NCBI RefSeq assembly: GCF_002563695.1
Contig: NZ_PDJI01000004.1
Span: forward strand, 744,001-808,000
DNA length: 64,000 bases
Reading direction: 5' to 3'
Origin: Georgenia soli
Lineage (GTDB): Bacteria; Actinomycetota; Actinomycetes; Actinomycetales; Actinomycetaceae
Shown here: positions 58,587 to 64,000 of the stretch, one piece after another
How positions within the stretch are numbered: position 1 is the stretch's first letter
Layout: each line of letters opens with the position of its first letter
The notes under the pieces: model-generated
What the model saw: the letters and a program-made list of their open reading frames with translations, nothing else
Databases searched by the model: none
What the model was told of the DNA's origin: nothing
Made by a program: the position numbers and the translations under genes

Positions 58587-58934
58587 TCAGACCTGGTCCC
58601 CGCCGTTCGCGCGCGCCTCGGCGATGTCCTCGTGGTGGCGGATGACCTCCTCGACGATGAACTTGAGGAACTTCTCCGCGAAGACCGGGTCGAGCCCGGC
58701 CTCCTCGGCCAGAGCCCGGAGCCGGGCCACCTGGCGCTCCTCGCGCCGGGGGTCCGACGGCGGCAGGTCCATCTCGGCCTTCATCACGCCGACCTGCTGC
58801 GTGCAGCGGAACCGCTCGGCGAGCAGGTGCACCAGCGCGGCGTCGATGTTGTCGATCGTCGCGCGTGCCGAGCGCAGGGCGGCCGGCACGTCCTCGGGCT
58901 CGTTGCTGCGGTGGATCCCCGGGGTCGTCGTCAT
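58587..58934 (-). CDS. Chorismate mutase (AroQ type)
   Basis: A 115-aa all-helical chorismate mutase converting chorismate to prephenate. RATIDNIDAALVHLLAERFRCTQQVGVMKAEMDLPPSDPRREERQV (in parts) gives the expected Asp/Arg/Lys/Arg positions and HHEDI at the end. No signal peptide, so it is the cytoplasmic form. ATG at 58934. Confidence 0.92.
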   Translation of the reverse strand: MTTTPGIHRSNEPEDVPAALRSARATIDNIDAALVHLLAERFRCTQQVGVMKAEMDLPPSDPRREERQVARLRALAEEAGLDPVFAEKFLKFIVEEVIRHHEDIAEARANGGDQV

Positions 58935-59017
58935 GCCGTGATCCTACGGAAGGGCGGGGGCCCGGCTCCCCTCCGCCCACGGGGCGGGAGGGGCCGTGCC
59001 GCGCGCCCACGGGCGGG

Positions 59018-59047
59018 AGGGCGCGTCCGTCCGGGCGGACGCGCCCT
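59018..59047 (-). terminator. Hairpin after the baeRF gene
   Basis: A 12-bp perfect stem (59018-59029 with 59036-59047) and 6-nt loop, 54 bp beyond the stop of the minus-strand gene at 59101. No T-run. Confidence 0.65.
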
Positions 59048-59100
59048 GCCCGGCCGCGAGGCGGGGGCCGGGTCGGCGCTGCCGGCTCCCTCGGCCCGGC

Positions 59101-60330
59101 TCAGCGGGGCTCGCTGAGCTCCTGACGACGCCCCACCCGGCTCCGCCCCTCCCGGTGCGGGTCGGCGCTCTGCGAGAACAGGTGGTCGTTCGGCGTCGCC
59201 GCGTCGTTCCAGCGCAGCAGCGCGCCGACACCGTCGGCCAGCTGGACGCTGGCCTCGTCGACCACCGTGATGCCCGCCCCCTGCGCGAGGGCAGCCCGAC
59301 CGAGAGCCAGGTCGGCGCGGATCTCGTGCGGGGCCCGGGCGCCCATCTCGACGACGTCCGTGTGGTTGCCGATCTGCAGCGGGTCGTCGCCGCACCACAT
59401 CTTCTTGCCTGCGAGGGACGACGGCGGACCCGCCACCGCCTCGGTGACCAGAAGCTCCGCCACCTGGCCGCGGCGAAGCACGTCGAGCACGCCGTCGCGG
59501 CCCGACACGGCCGCGCCGTCCTGCCCGTGGGCCTCGCGGAAACGGTCCAGGACGGCCTCGCGGCGGCGGAGCCGGAACTGGGTGAGCGCTGCCGCGACGT
59601 GGGCGTTCAGCGCATCGGCCTTCACGCCGTCGGCCCGCGAGCCGCCGTCGAAGGTCGCGAGGATCTCCGTGGCGCCCTGGCCGAGGGAGTCGGCGACCAG
59701 CGCCCGTGCGCGGACGTCGCCGGTGAGCAGCAGAAGCTCCGGACGTCGCTCGGCGACGATGCGGTCCAGCTCGGCCGCGACGACCTCCGCGTTGCGCTCC
59801 CAGGAGTCCTCCGCCCGCTTCTCGAAGCGGCGGTGGGACCATCCGCCCGTGTTGGCCTTCGTCAGCTCGTCGTGGCCGCCCTCGACGCGCACGAGGTCGG
59901 TGGCCACCTCCGTCGCGGAGGCGGACTCGAAGAGCGTGACGTCCGCGCCCGACCGGTCCACCGTGACGAGGAGGTAGCGCACGTGCTCGTCCGCCACGCG
60001 CGCCAGCGCGAGCGCGTTGACGCCGGAGTCGACGATCGCCTCGTCGAAGGCGGGCGGCGAGGCGAGCGTGCAGTCCAGCACCACCTCGTCGCGGGCGGCG
60101 ACCAGGACCCTTCCGTGCTTGCCGGCCGCGTTGCTGATGGTCCGGATACGCTCACCGAGCGCCTCGAGGGTGGGTCCGTCGGCCCCCTGCTCCTCCAGGC
60201 TTCGCCGGAGGTCCTTCCACCGCGTGAGCACCGCCTGGTTCCCGGTCTCGCTCTCCCGCGTCGCGTCCATGACGACGGTGACAAGGGGGACGTCCTGGGG
60301 AAGGTTGGCGGTGATCCGGTCAAGTCGCAT
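59101..60330 (-). CDS. baeRF/Vms1-family eRF1-like protein
   Basis: A 409-aa protein of the bacterial archaeo-eukaryotic release-factor-like family (similar to mycobacterial Rv2629). Recognisable parts: [79 protein letters not shown]. Relatives have been linked to release of peptides from stalled ribosomes; the motif equivalent to GxxQ reads GGWSH here. ATG at 60330 follows GAGGTG. Alone in its unit, downstream of clpX on the same strand. Confidence 0.8.
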   Translation of the reverse strand: MRLDRITANLPQDVPLVTVVMDATRESETGNQAVLTRWKDLRRSLEEQGADGPTLEALGERIRTISNAAGKHGRVLVAARDEVVLDCTLASPPAFDEAIVDSGVNALALARVADEHVRYLLVTVDRSGADVTLFESASATEVATDLVRVEGGHDELTKANTGGWSHRRFEKRAEDSWERNAEVVAAELDRIVAERRPELLLLTGDVRARALVADSLGQGATEILATFDGGSRADGVKADALNAHVAAALTQFRLRRREAVLDRFREAHGQDGAAVSGRDGVLDVLRRGQVAELLVTEAVAGPPSSLAGKKMWCGDDPLQIGNHTDVVEMGARAPHEIRADLALGRAALAQGAGITVVDEASVQLADGVGALLRWNDAATPNDHLFSQSADPHREGRSRVGRRQELSEPR

Positions 60331-60408
60331 CGCGCACCTCGCTGTCTCGGGGTCGTGTGGTCCGTCCACTCTCGCTCACCCGGCGCCCGGACGCCACAGG
60401 TGCACGAA

Positions 60409-60436
60409 AGGCCGGCACCTTTACCGGTGCCGGCCT
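60409..60436 (-). terminator. Terminator after clpX
   Basis: An 11-bp perfect stem, AGGCCGGCACC (60409-60419) against its complement (60426-60436), loop of 6 nt, followed on the minus strand by TTTC. It lies 26 bp after the clpX stop. Confidence 0.8.
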
Positions 60437-60461
60437 CTCGAAAACTGTGCTCGTACGCCCG

Positions 60462-61739
<1,278 letters not shown>

Positions 61740-61927
61740 CGCGCTCCACCACCGTCTCGTCGTCTCTACTGTGCGCGCCGGAGTAATCGGCCCCGGCACC
61801 CCCATTCCACACCACGAGGTGTGGTCCTGTCCTGCGCGCCGCGCGGGCGCTTCACCGTACCCCGGAAACGGTGACGCCGGGCGCACCGCCCCGAGGGACG
61901 CGCACGCCCGGCGGTCCTGCGGGGCTC

Positions 61928-62608
61928 TCAGGCCTCGGTCAGCACGGGGGTCTTGCGCGACTCGAGGACCTGGTCGACCAGGCCGTACTCACGGGCCTGC
62001 TCGGCCGTGAGCATCTTGTCGCGCTCGATGTCGTTGCGGACCTGCTCCACCGGCGTGCCGGAGTGCCTGGCGAGGGTCTCCTCGAGCCACTCCCGCATGC
62101 GCAGCACCTCGTTGGCGTGGATCTCGATGTCCGAGGCCTGCGCGTAGCCACCGCCCTCCATCGCGGGCTGGTGAATCATCACGCGGGCGTTCGGCAGCGC
62201 GAGCCGCTTGCCGGGCGAGCCGGCAGCGAGCAGGACGGCAGCCGCCGAGGCGGCCTGGCCGAGGCAGACGGTCTGGATCTGCGGCTTGATGTACTGCATC
62301 GTGTCGTAGATCGCGGTCATGGCGGTGAACGAGCCGCCGGGCGAGTTGATGTACATGGTGATCAGCCCGTCCGGGTCCTGGCTCTCCAGGACCAGCAGCT
62401 GTGCCATGACGTCGTCGGCCGAGGCGTCGTCCACCTGCACGCCGAGGAAGATGATCCGGTCCTCGAACAGCTTGGTGTAGGGGTCCTGACGCTTGTAGCC
62501 GTAGGCGGTGCGCTCCTCGAACTGCGGAAGGACGTACCGCGAGGTCGGCATGGCCGGGGCGGTGGACGCCGGCATCCGGCCGGCCTGGGCGTAGAAGTTC
62601 GTGCTCAC
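61928..62608 (-). CDS. clpP2: ATP-dependent Clp protease proteolytic subunit ClpP2
   Basis: A 226-aa ClpP. Catalytic Ser in [13 protein letters not shown], His in [12 protein letters not shown], with the Asp near [14 protein letters not shown] at 62608 follows AGGAG. 38 bp after clpP1; in actinobacteria the two ClpP proteins form mixed P1P2 tetradecamers. Confidence 0.95.
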   Translation of the reverse strand: MSTNFYAQAGRMPASTAPAMPTSRYVLPQFEERTAYGYKRQDPYTKLFEDRIIFLGVQVDDASADDVMAQLLVLESQDPDGLITMYINSPGGSFTAMTAIYDTMQYIKPQIQTVCLGQAASAAAVLLAAGSPGKRLALPNARVMIHQPAMEGGGYAQASDIEIHANEVLRMREWLEETLARHSGTPVEQVRNDIERDKMLTAEQAREYGLVDQVLESRKTPVLTEA

Positions 62609-62646
62609 GGGTGCTCCTGGTGTGGTCGGGTCGGCGAGGTGCGGCG

Positions 62647-63285
62647 TCACTTGGTCTCGGACCCGCTGTTGCTGTCGGTGCCACCGCCACCGGGCACCGA
62701 GCGCGAGTGCTCGACGACGTGGTCGATGAAGCCGTACTCGAGGGCCTCCGGCGCCGTGAACCAGCGGTCGCGGTCGGCGTCCTTGTTGATCTGCTCCACG
62801 CTCTTGCCGGTCTGCTCCGCGGTCAGCTCGGCCAGGACGCGCTTCATGTGGAGGATCAGCTCGGCGTTGATGCGGATGTCCGTCGCGGTTCCGCCGATGC
62901 CGCCGGAGGGCTGGTGCATCATCACGCGGGCGTGCGGGGTGGCGAACCGCTTGCCCTTCGCGCCCGAGGAGAGCAGGAACTGACCCATCGAGGCCGCCAT
63001 GCCCATCGCGACCGTGGCGACGTCGGGCTGGACGAACTGCATCGTGTCGTAGATCGCCATGCCCGCGGTGATGGAGCCGCCCGGGGAGTTGATGTAGAGG
63101 AAGATGTCCTTGTCCGGGTCCTCCGCGGCGAGGAGCATCATCTGGGCGCAGATGGCGTTGGCGTTGTCGTCCCGCACCTCCGAGCCGAGCCAGATGATGC
63201 GCTCCTTCAGGAGCCGGTTGTAGATGTTGTCGGTCAGGCCCATGCCGGCGGTCTCGGTCCTCGCCTGCGGCATCTTGTCGCTCAC
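62647..63285 (-). CDS. clpP1: ATP-dependent Clp protease proteolytic subunit ClpP1
   Basis: A 212-aa Clp[20 protein letters not shown], Ser in [14 protein letters not shown], His in [12 protein letters not shown], Asp near [14 protein letters not shown] at 63285 is preferred over an ATG 6 bp upstream because AGGAG sits 7 nt before the GTG but only 1 nt before the ATG. Glycine/serine-rich tail. Confidence 0.95.
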   Translation of the reverse strand: MSDKMPQARTETAGMGLTDNIYNRLLKERIIWLGSEVRDDNANAICAQMMLLAAEDPDKDIFLYINSPGGSITAGMAIYDTMQFVQPDVATVAMGMAASMGQFLLSSGAKGKRFATPHARVMMHQPSGGIGGTATDIRINAELILHMKRVLAELTAEQTGKSVEQINKDADRDRWFTAPEALEYGFIDHVVEHSRSVPGGGGTDSNSGSETK

Positions 63286-63353
63286 GTGCATGCTCCTTCT
63301 CGCCGTGCCCTGCGGCCACGGCCGTCTCGACCTGTGCTTGGTCCGGTCCGTCG

Positions 63354-63414
63354 ACACTAACGCCGCCCGCCGACAGATCCTTGGCGCAGGCGGCCCTTTT
63401 CGCTCACGGCGCAC
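63354..63414 (-). promoter_or_regulatory. clpP1P2 promoter with a ClgR-type box
   Basis: TTTTCGCTCACGGCGCAC (63397-63414, plus strand) matches the actinobacterial ClgR consensus wnnwCGCynAnrGCGwws with one deviation. A TAGTGT -10 on the minus strand lies at 63359-63354, placing the box ~40 bp upstream of it, as for an activator. ClgR activation of clpP genes is known in Corynebacterium and Streptomyces. Confidence 0.6.
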
Positions 63415-63444
63415 GGCGGCGACCGGTGCCCGCGCCGGGTGCAC

Positions 63445-63478
63445 CACGGGCCCGGCACCTTGCGGTGCCGGGCCCGTG
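63445..63478 (-). terminator. Terminator after tig
   Basis: A perfect 15-bp stem (63445-63459 with 63464-63478) and 4-nt loop, 17 bp after the tig stop. It separates tig from clpP1, so the clp genes need the promoter downstream of it. Confidence 0.82.
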
Positions 63479-63494
63479 ACGTGGGGGGCGGGGA

Positions 63495-64000
63495 CTACTC
63501 GCCCGCCTCCTCCGCAACCTTCTCGGTCTTCTTGGCGGTGGACTTCTTCGCCGCCTTCTTGGCCGGCTTCTTCTCCGCCTTCGGCTTGGGCTCCTCGGCC
63601 ACCTCGGCCTGCTCGTCCGTCGTCGCCTCGGCGGGCTCCTCCGGGGAGGCAGCCGACTCGGCGCTCTCGGCCGACTCGGGGCTCTCCGGGCTCTCGGCCG
63701 ACTCCGGGCTCTCGGGCGACTCGGCGCTCTCAGCCGACTCCGGGCTCTCGGTCGACCCCGCCTCGCCCTCGGGGCCTGCGGCGTCGAGCTCGTCGGAGCC
63801 GATGTACTCGCTCAGGTCGACCTCGTTGCCCTCAGAGTCCTTGACGCTCACCTGGCGCAGCGCGACGGCCAGCGCCTTGTTGCGCGCGATCTCGCCCATG
63901 AACGCCTGGATCTGGCCGGTCTGGGAGGCCGCCTGGATGAACTGGTTCGGCTCCATGCCGTACTGCTGGGCGCTGGAGACGAGGAACTCGAGCAGCTCGT
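63495..64000 (-). CDS. tig: Trigger factor, C-terminal part (runs off the window end)
   Basis: The frame is open to the window edge: [20 protein letters not shown], then [28 protein letters not shown], the end of the trigger-factor C-terminal arm domain. The normal fold ends near DLSEYIG. It is followed by an unusual ~115-residue tail of SPE/SAE repeats, then a Lys/Ala-rich end ([14 protein letters not shown]). Trigger factor binds ribosomes and folds nascent chains. Position before clpP1-clpP2-clpX is the standard order. Confidence 0.92.
   Translation of the reverse strand, partial: ELLEFLVSSAQQYGMEPNQFIQAASQTGQIQAFMGEIARNKALAVALRQVSVKDSEGNEVDLSEYIGSDELDAAGPEGEAGSTESPESAESAESPESPESAESPESPESAESAESAASPEEPAEATTDEQAEVAEEPKPKAEKKPAKKAAKKSTAKKTEKVAEEAGE

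Overview
The window is very GC-rich, compact DNA in which nearly every stretch codes. GTG and TTG starts are frequent and many neighbouring genes overlap by 4 bp (GTGA/ATGA). Gene content and order (tig-clpP1-clpP2-clpX, rpsP-khpA-rimM-trmD, rplS-lepB-rnhB-DUF2469-yraN-yifB-dprA-xerC, smc-ftsY-ffh, ileS-folC, an ileS T-box, DUF222/HNH genes, coenzyme F420 enzymes) point to a chromosome of a high-GC actinobacterium of the order Micrococcales (Georgenia/Cellulomonas-like). I cannot name the species. No tRNA, rRNA or CRISPR array was recognised.

Layout. 1-9.9 kb: the end of a secreted M23 peptidase on the plus strand, then on the minus strand xerC, dprA, yifB, yraN, DUF2469, rnhB, lepB and rplS, followed by trmD (fused to a GNAT acetyltransferase domain), rimM, khpA and rpsP. 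10.3-18.5 kb: an amidohydrolase with a palindromic operator, ffh, the nitrogen module amtB-glnK-glnD (GlnD lacks its ACT sensor domains; a GlnR-type box lies upstream of amtB), a complex tandem-repeat region, ftsY and a small membrane protein. 18.6-30.9 kb: smc, ndk, DUF4233, a dihydroxyacetone-kinase cassette dhaK-dhaL-dhaM(HPr) lying between folC and DUF4233, folC, and ileS under a T-box. 31-33 kb: proC and a secreted endonuclease/exonuclease/phosphatase-fold protein.

33-50 kb is the accessory region. A five-gene minus-strand operon encodes reductive pyrimidine (uracil/dihydrouracil) breakdown: beta-ureidopropionase, dihydropyrimidinase, an F420-type LLM oxidoreductase, a CoA-acylating semialdehyde dehydrogenase and a class III aminotransferase. 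Divergent from it is a three-gene ABC importer of the family proposed to carry F420-0. After a DUF222/HNH gene that has been split cleanly by an IS3-family insertion come, on the minus strand, cofE (F420 gamma-glutamyl ligase), an F420-dependent G6PDH-family oxidoreductase and a cupin, then a flavodoxin-like protein. Together these look like an F420 salvage-and-use locus: import of F420-0, addition of the glutamate tail by CofE, and use by at least two LLM enzymes. A heptanucleotide minisatellite follows the flavodoxin gene.

50-64 kb: a divergent GH4 glycosidase / PfkB kinase pair (29 bp apart), an S33 peptidase coupled to the kinase, valS, an acyl-CoA synthetase, chorismate mutase, an eRF1-like baeRF/Vms1-family protein, then the protein-quality-control block clpX, clpP2, clpP1 (with a ClgR-type box upstream) and the 3' end of tig.
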